Shown piece after piece: positions 13,401 to 26,122 of a DNA stretch of 64,000 bases (position 1 is its first letter; each line of letters opens with the position of its first letter). The stretch covers positions 4,365,930 through 4,429,929 of the forward strand of contig JACAXG010000063.1 of the NCBI GenBank assembly GCA_018881555.1. Direction: 5' to 3'. The DNA is from Amblyornis subalaris. Taxonomy: Eukaryota; Chordata; Aves; Passeriformes; Ptilonorhynchidae. The position numbers and the translations under genes are program-made. The notes beneath the pieces are model-generated. The model was not told the origin of the DNA and did no database searches. It saw nothing but the letters and a program-made list of their open reading frames with translations.

Positions 13401-16400
13401 TACAGTTCACCTCACATTTGCAGTGTCAGGTTTTTATCACATAAATTCACTGACAGCCGCTGGATACGACAGTGCAGTCAAATGTACCCTGAACCCACCC
13501 AACAATCAATTTAGCTTCAAAGTTCAACATATTATCATGAAGGACACTGAGAAATGAAAATCTATATGCCACTTCAGACAACATTAAAAATGTCACAGGC
13601 TGAAGCTTTATTCTTGATCAAAATTAATTTTTCCATCAAAGAAAGGGGGGAGAAAGTATAGGAGCTGATTAAACTTGCACTACAAAGATTGCATAATCTT
13701 CAAAAGTGTATTTTTCTCTGTGCTACTGTATTTTATGAACTCCTTATAAAATTAGTGATTAAAAAATGTGTCATTTGACAAAAATAACAACCAGTTAGAT
13801 ATCTTTTAATGAGAGGTCCTAACTCTCCAAAGGATTATGTGGACACTGCTCAAATGCACTACAGATAGTTCCAAAGATCTACCTTGAAATAATATTATTA
13901 AGACTAGCTGGATCTTGCTGAACAGGCATTTTTGGAGGGTGAACACCGCATAAATACCACTTTTGGGGAAGTTCAAAGGCAGCTAGGAACAGTGAGGCTC
14001 ACACACCCCTAATTGCAACAAAACTTTGCCTCGGTGCATGAAGTGCATCACTCTGAGTCCACTTCTGCTTTCGATCCCTCCAGTATTTCACCCTTTGTAC
14101 CCCCAGCTGAGCACCTCAGAAATGTGCCATTTTGTCCTCTCCCAGAGCAGTGATTGGCAAAAACAGAAACACAGCNTTTTTCTTCCTCCCTTTTAAAACT
14201 GTAACATGAATTTGAGGCTACCTAACACAGGCTGACTTTGGCCAGAGCTCTTCCCCAGCTCTGTGCCCTGCAGCTGCTGCGCTCGCAGCTGGACGCAGCA
14301 CAATCCAGGGATCAGAGGATCTATCTTTATTGCCCTCCTGTTTTATTGAGTCAAAATGCCAGAAGTGAAACATTAGTACATTTATTGCATTCATTTGGCT
14401 CATCTTTACCGGGATTTTTTTCTCTTTTTTGGAAGATAAGCTTCTGCATGGAAAAAAGCATGTGCCTCCATTTTTCCTGGATGTATATGGACACACTTGT
14501 CCATCCATCCTCTCTGTCACATGGATATACGTACTAATATTAGATTTGTGTATTAAAAAAAACTTTCCATAGTTTGAAATTAAAATAATGGTATGAAAGA
14601 CGTCTGAAACTTACATTCTGCTATGCCACACATTAAAGAAGGGCTGCCTGCATTCAGAAGGTGCTAGAAGGTCGACACTGCCTTTCACNATGCATCAGAG
14701 CTGTCAGGACTTTGGAGCTTTTCTGAAGAGCTCTCTCAGGTGGCATTGGTCATAACTAAATATGGTGACTTGATCTCAGACCTTTGGTAACAATTTGCAA
14801 AAATAAATTTTTAGAAAATTTCAACTGATACACGTAATACAGGAAAGTACCCCTAGAAACTTTCCATTCCCCTGCACCAGTTACACTTATCTGAAAAAAC
14901 CTAGACATTATCTAACAAGAAATGTTATACTAATTTTACTAAACACATCCACCAGAAACCAGGCAAGTCCTTTAATCCAAAAATCTCCTCAAACAAAGCA
15001 CCAAATAAGCCCTCTAACATCCTTTGGAATTAAGAGTGTTTGCTGTTTTCTCACCTGTCTTTCACTGTAACCAAAACACGGGTAAGTAAAAAAAACAAGC
15101 CCACACCCAAAACCCAGAAGAGATTGCTTTCTTTTCTTTTTCTGGCCAGTTGCTTAAACAATCAAAATGAAAACAAGATAAACCTTGCAGAAAGAATGTT
15201 GCCTGACTATCCCAGCCATGAACACGGCTGGCAGCATGTAAGTACCTGGCCTGCTTTTTGTAGGCTTATGCCTGTCACACTGAGATAGTGCTCCAAGGCT
15301 ACACTTAAAAACCCAACAAAAAAAGCCCAAAATGAAACCATGAAACAAAAGAATTCAGAACAAAAAAATTCAGTCCAGAAACAGCGAACTCATGAAGAGA
15401 GATTGAAAAAAAAATAAAGGCACCAAGAGCCTCACCTCCAAGCACAGCAGAGACCAAGCCTTGAGTCTTGGGAGACTTGTGAGCAGTGATTGAGAGAAAA
15501 TAGTTAATCCTCTGTATGGTTTCAAGGGCCAGGGGCTGATCAGCCAGCAAAGGACTTGTCTATGTACCCAGAGGAAAGGATTTCTCATGCTCTATGGCAT
15601 CCAAAGCATGTAGGCAAGTTGGTCAACAACCATGACTTTGCTACAGGAAGAAGTTGGTAACATGCTGTAAAAATACACCCCTGTTGCTACAGGCTGGCCC
15701 ATCTACAGAGATGGGATACTAAACTGAACCTGGAACTTTTAACTAAACAACAATCTAATAAATGAGCTAAGCTTCCACTTCGAAATTGGCTTTTTCAAGT
15801 TACTTTGAAGATATTTCACAGAATATTTTTCAATATGTTCTAAAATGCATTTTTCTATTAGGTGAATTGTTAACCAACAGCCATTTAAGACGTGGCTTTT
15901 AGAAGCTAGTAGTGGGTAAATGATCTCACACAGAACTAGCCATCAAGTCCGAGTCAGAATCCAGAGTTTTAAATTATTCATTTCTTTTTAAAGATCTTAA
16001 TCATTTAATCCCATCACTCCTTACTTTCCTAAGCAGAATGACTGTACAGTAGTGTACAGCAGCTATAGACAAGCTCAAAATGCAACACTGTACAAGAAGG
16101 CAGCAATTCTGGGCTCCTGGGGTGGTTTTTTCCCCAGCTCATCATGCAGCCTTCAAAGTCACNGCATTTCCAGTGCTAGCACTGACAGACACTTTACTAG
16201 TTAAGCTAAATACAACTCCAAAAAGAGAATCTGGGGTTTTTTTCTAGTTTATCTGGTCACTTGAACAAACCACTTTATCATGGGTAGGCAATGTTTTTAC
16301 GTTTTACAGTTTTACTCACAATTTGAGAAGGCTACAAATTGCCAACCAGCACCTCTTAGTAACATAGCATCCAATCATGTCAGCAAGCAAGATGGACTTG

Positions 16401-19400
16401 AATTAGTCAAAAAAACATAATTAAAAAAAAAAAAGTATCTTTAGCATAACATTTTTAGGAAGGTTTCTGATACCAGGGAAAGCTATCAGCACTAACAGAA
16501 CCCACAAACCAGGCTGCTGGCAGCATGTCCCACAGGGAAAACTAGATTTCAGCGCCTCTACTTCTTATTTCCAAAACCTTTTTGGCTGAAAATAAAGAAG
16601 GTGCATAACAACCCTTGTTACTGAAGGAAAGAGTCTCAAAAAATAAAATTGAATATAAAATGGTGAAAAAATATAAAAAGAAGCACGCCTCAAAAAGAGT
16701 GGCAGAGAGGTTAAGACATAAAATTTGGCAGCAAATTGCACATCACGAGGTGTAATAGTCTCTTTTACACCAACATCCGACACAATACAAGAGAGATAAA
16801 CACACACAGAAGATCAGTGTTTATTTACACGTATTAATGAGTCTGTTTTCACATTCCAGGCAGGGTGAAATTCAGATGGAGGCACCTGCCCCAACAACAC
16901 TGGCCGCGCTCGTTCTGCCACTATCAAGGCCGCATCTGCGCTCACAGGCACTGAACTTCCTACCCCAGATGCCTCTAGCCAGGCAGGACATGGACAACCA
17001 NGGCTGGCCAAGCAGGGAACAGACCCAGCAGCAGCCCCACCAGTCAGGAATGGCTTCCTANCCCTACGCCATTATTTCCCACCTTGCTGAAGCACAAATA
17101 AGAGAAAAACAGGGGAAAAAAGAAACCTGAGAGAAATGCCTTTGCCTTCCACTGAGCACTTGCTGATCTGCATAACTTGTTATTAACTGCTCTGGGTGTG
17201 TAGTCCTTGGCAGGAAGCTCACTGCCATNTCTTGCAATGTTTTCTAATCTGAATGGCAATTTACCCTGGAGCAGTTGTTTTATCTGAACTGTAAATCCTG
17301 CAAGGATGGCAGAGTGCAGGCAGGACAGGACCAGGAGGCAGGAGCATTTGCTGTTGCACAGGTCCTTTCAGAGCTGCTCTCGTAAAAGGGGCGGGAAACA
17401 ACACAATACTCATTCACAGCGTGGCAGAGCCACATGGTTCCTCCTCAGACACTATCTTAGTCAGATGAACAAATCCAGAGAGTGATGCAAGACAAGTCAG
17501 GCAGTATCTCTGGGTTGGTGTGTCAAGTAGAAACAGTTGCATGCCCTTGGAAAAACACCAGCTGTTCTTCAGGAGCAGCAAAATATGTCCAGGGCAAAAT
17601 GCAAACTTTGAAAAACTAATCAGAACTTGATCTATCAGCGTCAGCAAGACTATTAAGAGACAGAAGGCGAAATGCCTCAGCAGTTCTGGTTGAGCTCCAA
17701 GTAACTCCGTGGTGTTCCCCTTGGGGCCTTCCCGAACATAGATTAGGTGAAGGTATTNAAGCCTCTCCTGCAGGTGACATTCCCTAAAGCTCTGACCATT
17801 CCTGCTGCTCTGCTCTGGACTCGCTCCGGTTTATCTGCCTCTTGCCTGTAACANAGGCTTCAACCTGAGCAAAATATTTCAGCTGGGGTTTCACCTGCAC
17901 CAAGAAGGTGGAAAGGAAACCACCCCAGTCCCTGACACACTGCAGGCCTCCTCAGACAGGCTCCCAGGATCAGCTCCCCTTGGATCAGCACTACACCTCA
18001 AGGACTCGAATTTGGGGGGTGGGGGTCATTGCAAGCACCAGATCATTTCCTGCAGCGTATTCCNAATTTACTCTGGGTATAACACTCCTCCATTGGAAAG
18101 TTCATAATCTTCTAGTAGCTCTTAGAAATTTTACCCTGTTGATCTCAGGTTAAGACACAAATATCTCAGAGACCTGAAATGGCAAACAGTTTGCAGAAAC
18201 CTGGCTGTTNGCAGACACAGATCTTGTGTGTAAATGCAGACCTGTTAGGGAANGTGGGAATTTTGAGAACTGTCTGACAATAATAATCCACCTTTAAACA
18301 GTGTAGCAAAGAAAGTAAAGCAAACTAACCCAATTTCAAGGGCATTAAAAGGGAATTTCTACTGTTTCTTTTCAACAGATACCAGTTAAACCTTTTTTTG
18401 CCATGAACTCTTAAAGCTTTTCAGAGAGAAAATGCAAATAGAAATTCTGTTGTTTGCTTAAGAAAATCTTCTATTAAAATATTTTACATTTTCTCTTCTT
18501 ATACAGCATCCTAGATCTGTGGTATTTTACATTCTATTCGAAGTATATTAAAAGCTATCTGCACTGAGACCTAAACAGAAGATAATGTAGAATTAGATTT
18601 GTCAGCAGAAAGAGAGCAACCACATCCCCAAACCCCCTGTTCTCAGGGCAGACATGGGAACCCCGGGAAGGACCTCAGCTGCAGGAGACAGGAAATTGCC
18701 TTATTGTCTGAAATCTGGGGTTTAGCAGCCAAGTGTTTAATCACTTCTTGGTAGCAAAAGTTATGTATTTCCTCACTTATCAGTACACAAACATTACCAG
18801 AGCAAAGCTGGAAGCGTAGCTAACAACAAATCCCTAACGACCACATCTGGCACCGACCCCCTAACAGCCACATGGGTCTCTTGGAAGGCAGGAGAAAGAC
18901 CCGACCCNAGCAAAGCACCCTGCCCCGGACCCNTCCTTGCACCCCACACCACCCTGCCTGGTGGAAGGACACAGCCCAGCTGCTCCACTGAACCAAACCC
19001 CGAAGCCCTAAAGTCAGGGTCACGGGAATACACCCTGTCANAACCTTTTGTTTCATCCAGACCTAATTAAGCCACTTGCGGTGACAATGGCGGTGGTTTG
19101 TGTGAAAGTAACTGGGTGTCACTCCCTGTGGGAATCTTTACAAAATATCTAGGAAATCGGGTCAGGGTGGGACAGTTCCCTTCTCTCGATTACTTGCAAA
19201 GCCATTAAGTGAGGGACAGACAAACAGCACAGTTCTGTTAAAAAACACATGTAAAACTACTGTTACCTTCCAAGCCAAAAAAAATTTAAATTCCAAATGC
19301 CTAAAAAGTCTTATCTAGACTGTCTGATTACTCTGCTTTGGCAAGGNTTCATTGCTTTTCATGACTGATAAAGCTGAAAAAACTGCATGTTTGTGGAAAT

Positions 19401-22400
19401 GTCTCCAGGATAATAAAAATAAAGTGATTTCATTACCAAATCACATGCCAAACATTTGCCTTTGCTGATGTAATTTGGCCCAATCTCAGTTTAAAACACA
19501 GTCTCAAAGAGTCAAACACTTTGTTTTGTTTTCAAAGAACTGTCTGCTGTGTGTCCTGTCATCACCCCAGCTTCTCCACATCCCCTCTCTAAAAATCNGT
19601 AGAGAAACGAATGCGTATGCAGTGTTCAACAACTGTGCTTTCACTGCATGTTCATAGGTGATTTACTGCTTCTCCACTCATCTCAAACAAATCTTCCTAG
19701 CCACTTATTCTCATTAGTCCCATATTTTCTACTGCTTTGAAATAGAAGTTGCTTATTAAAAGTCTTAAAAATGAATTTACAAGGCAAACCCAGCGCAAGG
19801 CTTTAGCTGCCCTGTCCCAAAAGGCAAAAGCAAAGAGGCGCAGATATCAAAACAAGNAGTTTGTCTTTTAAGTATACCAAACACGCCAAGGTGCCACTTC
19901 AAAACTCAGTAAAACATGTGGCCCTTAATATTCCCAAAACCTCGACAGCTTCTGGATTCTACTATCCAAGCACTGCGTGTTTGGATTTTTAAAAACAAAC
20001 AAACAACACACACACACACACACACAAGCAGCTGAATGTCTCTTTGTAGAAAGCCACAACCTTTCATTCACCCAGCTTCCCGAATTTGGCAGTCAACTTC
20101 TAGTAGACTAGTTCAAGTTTTGTGAACTTCACAGGAATGCCGTTTAATCATAATAAGCAAGTTAGCAACACTATCTAATACATGTATGATAAGTTTGGTA
20201 TGTTCCTCATAAACCCTGAATTNCAGGTTTGGAAATCTCCCCATTTCGATCATTATTTTCAAGAAATTAGTAAATCCAGCAAAAGGGATGGATATTTGCT
20301 CTTTATAAAGCAAAGATGTTAAAGTGTTCATTATAATATGGATGTTTTCGAGCTGGAGCACAACTAGCATTTCCTTGTTTCATCTTACGATTCAATTACA
20401 CAATTAAAAAACAAATACTTGTCTTGAGGGACGCAGTCAGGTCACTTGAACACTCAAACTCAATGGCTTCTGTACTGGTATGTATAGCACTGGAAAAACC
20501 CGGCTGAAAATCCCTGTTGCCTCTGAAGGATCAACAAATGCCAGCACTTTGAGAAGAAATTTAGCCACCTTACCTGCAGGTTTATACATGCTGGATGATT
20601 TGCTTAATTAAGAGACAGGTATTTGTTTAGCTCTACAGAGGAAGGTGGGGAGAGGAAGACATGTGGAACCCAACCTGCCTCATTTACCACGAGGGGCAAG
20701 ACTGCAGAATAGGATGTTTGTAAACAACTGAGGACTGGTAGGAAGCCAGTTTCTACCTAACAACAAGCAGAGAGACCTGGCACCCGCTGCTCGTCCTGCT
20801 GATCACTCCATGGCTACAGAACACGGCAGCACCCAGGAGCACCTTTCCCTTTCCCANCTCTGTGGGAAGGAGAGCACCAGGCAAAGCAGGTCTTATTAAC
20901 TCCCAAGGCATTCCTCTGACAGCCTTTAGAAATGGAGACCATGTGAAAAGGAGCAGAAGGGGGTTTGCAGATAAAGACCATCCCCCGTTTTATCGCTCGC
21001 GGGTACACCAGTGTGGTCAGCACGCGGAGACGCGGCTCAGGCTCAGTCACAAAGCCTCCAGCCCCATTTCTGACCCAGAGCTGCTCCTCTGCTGACTCAC
21101 AGCCTGGCCCAGCTCCCCTGACACCACACGCTCTCCGTAATGCTGCGTTGGCTAAAGCACCACCGTGGAGCCCTCTCTGCAGCAGGGACACTGATGCCAC
21201 CGGGGCCGGCTCAGACTGGCAGCACGTGACAGTACCAAAAAGACAAACTCCGTTCTTACNTAAGTCCTGGAAACACGGTTAAAAATAATTTTAGAGTCAT
21301 TCTCTTGCAATAAGTCTCCCAAACAGGAGTTTTTGGAAGGAAACCTCGTCTATTGTAAAACAAGATTTGAAAGGCCAAGTTCAGGAATGAGCAAAACTAG
21401 AGAGGCACTTGGGGACCTGGTTTAGTGGTGAACACACTGGTGCTGGGTCAACAGTTGGACTCAGTCTTAGAGCCCTTTTCCAGCCTTCATGACTCTATGA
21501 TAAGACTTCAAGATCGCTGAATTTGTTTTTTAGGATTTTATATGATTCCATGTACACATATGTATGATTTTAAATGTACANCATTCAAAACTTCTTAGCT
21601 TAATTTTACTTTCTTGCTTTATGCTGATATTGTTCAGCCTCAAAACAGCAGCTCAGACTGTGAAAGTCCCAGCCCCAGGAACTGTGCCCAAGGTGGGGTC
21701 TAAAATACAGACAACACTCAGAAGACCACAGCTGTGCCCAGGAATTTGTCACTGTCCTGTGTGTTGTCCCCCCTCAACTCATCCGAAACTCGAACATCCA
21801 GAGAGAAACGCCAGCGTCTACCAAGGCAGCTGATAATTACATGGTAGCACTTGAAACAAAGCTTCCTGAATTCTCAAGTGTAAGCATGAGTTTTGCAAAA
21901 ACACTTGAAGGGGAAGGCAACACCACATTTGCATGCTTTATGGAACCAACACCTCCTCTCAGAGTAAGTTCNGGACGTTTCCATGTGCAGCAATCTCTGC
22001 TCTCCTGAAGCATGGGAGAGCCAGAATTTCGGGTGCACAGCATGAGCCAGGTCCTACCTCCTGATACATATGCACACCTATCTCAAACATCAGTGGGAGC
22101 CTCATTTATATGTGCATGCACATATTCATATCATTTACACAGGTAAAATGAAAGTAAATTTAAATCAAGTGTAAGTAAGGAACCTGCTCCATACAGAGAG
22201 GTAACACTCACAGATATCTTAAAAAGGCTAATGAATATACTAACACTAGCTGGATGAATTCTTATTAATCATTGCATGACGTTTTGCATGTTCAAAAATT
22301 TGGAGTGAGTTTCAAACTGCTAGCATAGGGAACAACATGCATTAAACCCTTAATGTTCTTTGATTGTCCAGCTTCATTCCCTGAAGAAACAAATAATCAC

Positions 22401-25400
22401 TTCAGATTCCAAGCATTCTCCTCTGCATTAAGTAGCAGAAGATGAAAACCAGAGAGAACTTTGTCAGCATAAAAAATTTGTGCCCTTTTTTTAGACATAT
22501 TTGAAAAAAAAGTGTGATATCTACAGCTTTGCCTGATTAGAACAAACTTCTTATCTCTATTGCTGGTGAAGGGTGTGAATGCCAGCTCCAGAAACAAAAA
22601 TTTTGAACAGGACTCGTTCCCAACTTACAAGTTTGAGAGTGAAACAAGTTTGTTTTGTACAGATTTAACACTTATACAGGTGGACTCCTACAGTTTCAGA
22701 AAAAGGTCATTTCTGCCTCAATTCTGTGCATGTCTTTCTACAGCACTCCAGTTTTATTTTGGGGTGGGGTTCTTTTCTTCCACAAAGAATTCAAGGGAAA
22801 ATAATGCCCCCCAGTAAGACAACTCTGAAATAGCAGTGGGCTTGAACTTCTTGAAAATTGCTCAACTGGCTTTATTCATCCAGCTTAAAATTGTATCATT
22901 GCAGAAACTTTGAAAGCCATATTTGGCAATGTTCTTCAAGAGCAGTTAAGACACAGGATTATTGTTATTTAGCTAGAGTGGAACATTTTATATGTATAAA
23001 ACTTGAGTATATCATAATGAGTAACTTAAGTGTGGCTGAAGAGTTTATAAGCACAAAAATCAACAAGTACAGCATTCATCTCTTAAATCCGACACAAAAA
23101 ACCCCCGGAACAGTTTTGGGGTGAGGGAGCATATTTTCCTTCTGTTCAAAAAAACTAAGAAAAAAAACCTCCTCTGAGTAATTTAGAACCCAATTGCATT
23201 ATATCTCCTTTATCTCCTCCAAAGATTGGGAAGATTGCAAAGCCCTATCCAAGAACCGTGAGCTGCAGGCTCAGCTACAGCGTTCAAGGCCACAACCTCA
23301 TTTAAAGCCTTCAAGTCATGTATTTTTTTTAAACGATGCCTACTAGCAACATTGGCTCTGTTTACAGAGCTGCAATTGCAAAAATCCACTTAGCTCATTG
23401 CTCATGTTGTGATCCTGCTTTAACAAGTAGGATTTTTACTCCGGGCTGATCTACTTCAAGCAGTCCCCAGGCAGCTCCACAGAGGTGAGCGCTGGGCCCT
23501 GCTGCCAGGATTTACCTGTGAACACCTCTTTGCCTGTTTCACTGCTACAAACAGCACCTGGCACGGCATGCAAGGAAGACAGAAACTTAAATTCACCATT
23601 TGCACCAGAGGGAAAGGGTGGTATATTGTAGCCTAATCTCTCTGCTCTGGTTGGGCTGCCAGCATTTCTGAGAATCCCTTATCTGTGAGTGGGGCTGTCA
23701 CCACNGCAATGATCAGGGGGTCCACGCTCCTCTCCCGCCACAACAGGCCCCCTCTCAGGCAGGGATAGGCACAGATAGGCTTTGCAGCAGGCTGTGATTC
23801 ACACGTGAGGAATGCTCGGTAGATATCCCCACCGAGCCCGCAGACTGCAGTTACTGCTTTCATTCCCAGCAATCTGAAGATTCGTGTTTCTCTCGTTAAA
23901 TCAGCGATGACACAGAGAAGTGCAGGTCTGGGCACGGTCCAGGTTCATGATGAACATGAACAAGTATTTCACAGAATATCTATACCCACACTGTTCACAT
24001 ACAGACATTCTATATCCATTTGCAAGTTGGTCATATGTGCATCGTAGATCCGTCCATTAATTTCTGCAAATACTTAGACCATGCCACTGAGAATAAATCT
24101 TTAATCTCAAAGGGCAGTAATACCATACTTTCAACACTGTGGAAGGTGTTGATTAGCCTCCTACTTGGCAACCTTGTAAAGCATTACACAGGCTATATGC
24201 TTTATGTGCCAACCCATTTCCACAAGTCTTCTCGCAAAATAAAAATTAATCACTTTGCTTAAGAAGTTTCAAGAACTAAATGACATTACAAAGCCAAGGC
24301 CATCTAAGAGAAGACTTAATTTTTATATTTTACATGGGTCTTAAAACTGCTTTTTTGTGTTGCAAATACTTCCTCAAACTCACGACCATGGAAATTTGGA
24401 CCTGGGGCTGTATGAGTATGGTGAGGTGCATGTGGAATATTTCCTATAATTTGCTAATCATCAGACACTCTCATTCCTTCCCTTTCCTGTCTGTTTTCAT
24501 CACAAAGATGCTCCATGACATATGTTCAAGGATTTTTCCAAAGAACAAAAGGCAGGAAGGAAGCACAGGTCAAAAAGGGAAATGGAGGGAAAAAGGAAAG
24601 GAGAAAAACAGAGCCTGCCAGGAACACTGTGCAAATAGTGCAATGACTGCAATGACACTCTTCCTTTTCTAAGTAAAACTATAATAAGGACCCTTATTAC
24701 CTTAGAAAACATTAATCATCATTGGAAGCTTATGAAAAATGAATAAAACCAGAAGACTCTATACGTACTGAAGGTAATGGTGTCCTTCTCCCTCATGCTT
24801 TTGAGAAGTTTCAATGATACAAACAAGAAGAAAGACTTTCAAAACTTCCTATCTACTGAGTCCATGAAATAACAATTCAGTGATAGCTTTAATTAAAAAG
24901 TCCTCCACATTTTGGTGTCTAGTTATCCCCCAGTGTGCCCCTCCTCTCTGTTCTACCTCTATACAGTCAAGTAGCTTCTTAAGAGTTACCCTTCTTGGGG
25001 CATCACTTGGCAGTAAATAAGTGAATTGCTCTTGGGACAAAGCTAGTAGAAATACCCTGTGATAGCCAGATGAAACAACTGGCATGAACTACAGAATTTT
25101 GTATAGTTTTGTCAACAAGATTTATACCAATGTTCAGTGGTTGTCTCTATCAAAACATGTATTGCATGCTCTGTGAAAAGAAGCTCATTTCCTGTCCTCT
25201 CCACAACCAAGCAGACCGTCGCCATCAGCAACTACCACCCAGCAATTACCCACATTCTGCTTGGGAAAAAGCACTCACAGGAAAGGGCTTCAATCCATAA
25301 ATAGTGCAGGATTTTCTTCTGCTGTTGTTTAGCAACTAGAGCCAATGCCAGGTGACAAAGACAGATCCCCAGACCACCAAGCAGCACTTTCAGAGAATAG

Positions 25401-26122
25401 CTTAGGAACTGCCGCTGAAAGACATGTGGCCAGCCCTGGTCTCTTACAGCATGCACCAAGCAGCAACCTGAGGAGCCTGCTGAATATGTTACAGTTTGTA
25501 CCTTGCAAAAACCTGTTTAATAAAAGCAAGTAGTTCTTGAGAGCCTGAAATGATCGCAGCCTACTCCCTCATGAGTTTGCATCTTATGCCTGTTTGGTGT
25601 TCAAAAAGGGCAGAAGATCTTAGACTGTAAAGCAGGCTGCTTTAAGGCTCACTCTTATACATCATGTGTGTGTTTCCACAAAGATGCAGAAGAAAAATAC
25701 CTTAAAATTTGTCCAAATCAGCTGACACCAGTTTCAGTGTATTAAAGGAAGGGTTACATGAATGGACACACTGCATGTGATGGCAGAAACCTTGCTTCTA
25801 CAGAAAAACAAGTTTAAAAGTTTCTAAGCTATGAAATCCAAAACTGAACTCCACTTACCTTAGTGTTCATACAAGATTTCCCACGTTTATACTCTTTGTG
25901 ACTTGCTCTTTTATCAAGCTTGTTCCACAAAGCTTTGGCCTTCCATGTGGTCACTCTTGACTTCAGTTTGGTGTAAAAGTTTCTATTGTCCAAAGGATCT
26001 AATTCAAGTTGGCGAGTGAGAATATTGAAGGCCTGAATGGTGCCTTTGCATGTCGATGCTTGTACGAAGTTTTCAAATATCTGGCCAGCTTGACTGTACT
26101 TTTCATCTTCGTTTTCCCCCAT
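1219..26122 (-). CDS. MICAL2: MICAL2, F-actin monooxygenase (5' part, residues 1-402, seven coding exons)
   Basis: The coding sequence is complement(join(1219..1476, 3090..3190, 4142..4297, 6173..6274, 7252..7368, 7992..8199, 25859..26122)). This totals 1206 nt, or 402 codons, with no frameshift or stop. MICAL2 is an FAD- and NADPH-dependent monooxygenase that oxidises actin Met44/Met47, disassembles filaments and, from the nucleus, promotes MRTF/SRF transcription (family knowledge). Visible here are the Rossmann motif GGGPCG (residues 93-98), FAD-contact residues E116, R118, R123 and N125 by family alignment, the DG motif D223-G224 followed by RRN, and the VGD motif ending at D398. The N-terminus starting MGENEDEK and the segment [12 protein letters not shown] match MICAL2 rather than MICAL1 or MICAL3. 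The family length is about 1,100 residues, so the end of the monooxygenase domain, the CH domain and the LIM domain lie left of position 1. The start has an adenine at -3 and G at +4, a strong Kozak context. Confidence 0.96.
1477..3089 (-). other. MICAL2 intron 7
   Basis: A 1.6-kb phase 0 intron between exons 7 and 8. It contains a purine-rich AAAGA tract near 2580-2607. I see no coding exon, RNA gene or confident repeat. Confidence 0.85.
3090..3190 (-). CDS. MICAL2: MICAL2 exon 7: residues 283-316 of the monooxygenase domain
   Basis: The exon is 101 nt, phase 1 in and phase 0 out. The acceptor is TTTTCAG (AG at 3192-3191) and the donor is GTATGT (3089-3084). It encodes [20 protein letters not shown] and [13 protein letters not shown], the conserved MICAL stretch in which only the position after YYKD varies between paralogues. 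Gly283 is rebuilt across the junction as GGG. Confidence 0.96.
3191..4141 (-). other. MICAL2 intron 6
   Basis: A 0.95-kb phase 1 intron between exons 6 and 7, with a poly-A run near 3559-3573 and another near 3943-3954. Nothing else is recognisable. Confidence 0.85.
4142..4297 (-). CDS. MICAL2: MICAL2 exon 6: residues 231-283 of the monooxygenase domain
   Basis: The exon is 156 nt, phase 1 to phase 1. The acceptor is CCAG (AG at 4299-4298) and the donor is a consensus GTGAGT (4141-4136). It encodes [20 protein letters not shown], then [17 protein letters not shown] and [13 protein letters not shown], all typical of MICAL proteins. The N at 4143 is the third base of the Thr282 codon (ACN), so whatever the base the protein is unchanged. 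Confidence 0.96.
4298..6172 (-). other. MICAL2 intron 5
   Basis: A 1.9-kb phase 1 intron between exons 5 and 6. It carries the perfect 25-bp tandem duplication at 4931-4980 listed separately. The stretch 5240-5620 is complex AT-rich sequence without simple repeats. No coding potential is seen. Confidence 0.85.
4931..4980. repeat. Perfect 25-bp tandem duplication
   Basis: A 25-bp unit beginning TTTCACAAGAAAAAAGCCCA occurs twice head to tail (4931-4955 and 4956-4980) with no mismatch, in MICAL2 intron 5. Perfect identity suggests a recent slippage event or an assembly or read artefact. Confidence 0.95.
6173..6274 (-). CDS. MICAL2: MICAL2 exon 5: DG-motif segment, residues 197-231
   Basis: The exon is 102 nt, phase 1 to phase 1. 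The acceptor is TTTTCAG (AG at 6276-6275) and the donor is GTGGGT (6172-6167). It encodes [19 protein letters not shown] and then [14 protein letters not shown]. The DG dipeptide (D223-G224) is the flavin-monooxygenase motif involved in FAD and NADPH binding, and GRRNTLEG is conserved in all MICALs. An AG two bases inside the exon (6274-6273) is a possible but frame-breaking alternative acceptor. Confidence 0.95.
6275..7251 (-). other. MICAL2 intron 4
   Basis: A 1.0-kb phase 1 intron between exons 4 and 5. It is AT-rich around 6660-6840 and has no recognisable element. Confidence 0.85.
7252..7368 (-). CDS. MICAL2: MICAL2 exon 4: residues 158-197 of the monooxygenase domain
   Basis: The exon is 117 nt, phase 1 in and phase 1 out. 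The acceptor is CAG (AG at 7370-7369) and the donor is GTATTG (7251-7246), which is weak because it lacks G at +5. It encodes [20 protein letters not shown] and then [13 protein letters not shown], clear MICAL2 sequence. Codon 158 (AGT) and codon 197 (AAG) are reconstituted across the junctions in frame, which supports the boundaries. If the following intron were retained, about thirty foreign residues would follow before a stop. Confidence 0.94.
7369..7991 (-). other. MICAL2 intron 3
   Basis: A 0.6-kb phase 1 intron between exons 3 and 4, AT-rich, with no repeat or gene seen. Confidence 0.85.
7992..8199 (-). CDS. MICAL2: MICAL2 exon 3: FAD-binding Rossmann segment, residues 89-158
   Basis: The exon is 208 nt, acceptor AG at 8201-8200 and donor GTAAGT at 7991-7986. 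It enters in phase 0 and leaves in phase 1, so Ser158 is split. It encodes [16 protein letters not shown] (dinucleotide-binding GxGxxG at residues 93-98), VVVVEKRD with E116 and R118, SRNNVLHLW with R123 and N125, and the invariant run from [15 protein letters not shown] to IDHIS. This is the most strongly conserved block of the MICAL family. It lies about 17.7 kb from exon 2. Confidence 0.97.
17755..17905 (-). mobile_element. CR1 LINE fragment, degenerate
   Basis: Read on the plus strand this is the reverse complement of the CR1 3' region. It runs from CCTCTCCTGCAGGT through TCTGGACTCGCTCCGGTTTA to CAGCTGGGGTTTCACCTGCAC, matching the well-known CR1 phrasing (small-business-like antisense text TCTGGACTCTCTCCAG, then TGGGGTCTCACCAG). 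Many substitutions and two Ns indicate an old copy. The fragment may extend left to about 17700. It lies in MICAL2 intron 2. Confidence 0.7.
20007..20026. repeat. (CA)10 microsatellite
   Basis: Ten uninterrupted CA units follow an AAAC-rich lead-in. It is a likely polymorphic marker in MICAL2 intron 2. Confidence 0.95.
21385..21505 (+). mobile_element. CR1 LINE 3' end
   Basis: Sense-orientation CR1 tail. It has GACCTGGTTTAGTGGTGAAC, then GGTGCTGGGTCAACAGTTGG, then CCTTTTCCAGCCTTCATGAC and finally CTATGAT, the remains of the ATTCTATG 3' repeat that ends CR1 elements. It is a typical 5'-truncated insertion in MICAL2 intron 2, opposite in orientation to the gene. Confidence 0.85.

Larger units (their letters stand above)
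8200..25858 (-). other. MICAL2 intron 2 (17.7 kb)
   Basis: A long phase 0 intron between the start-codon exon and the Rossmann-motif exon. It contains a CR1 fragment at 17755-17905, a CR1 3' end at 21385-21505 and a (CA)10 microsatellite at 20007-20026. GC-richer patches occur near 9130-9350 and 20800-21250. No open frame in it resembles a known protein and no RNA gene is recognised. Confidence 0.85.

Noticed and set aside
22917..22926. Perfect CArG box CCATATTTGG in intron 2, tempting because MICAL2 acts in the SRF pathway
   Set aside because: With about 60% AT, several perfect CC(A/T)6GG matches are expected by chance in 64 kb. Without conservation or SRF binding data it is not evidence of feedback regulation.
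24280..24672. 130-codon plus-strand open frame in intron 2
   Set aside because: Composition follows the local AT- and purine-rich sequence. No similarity recognised.
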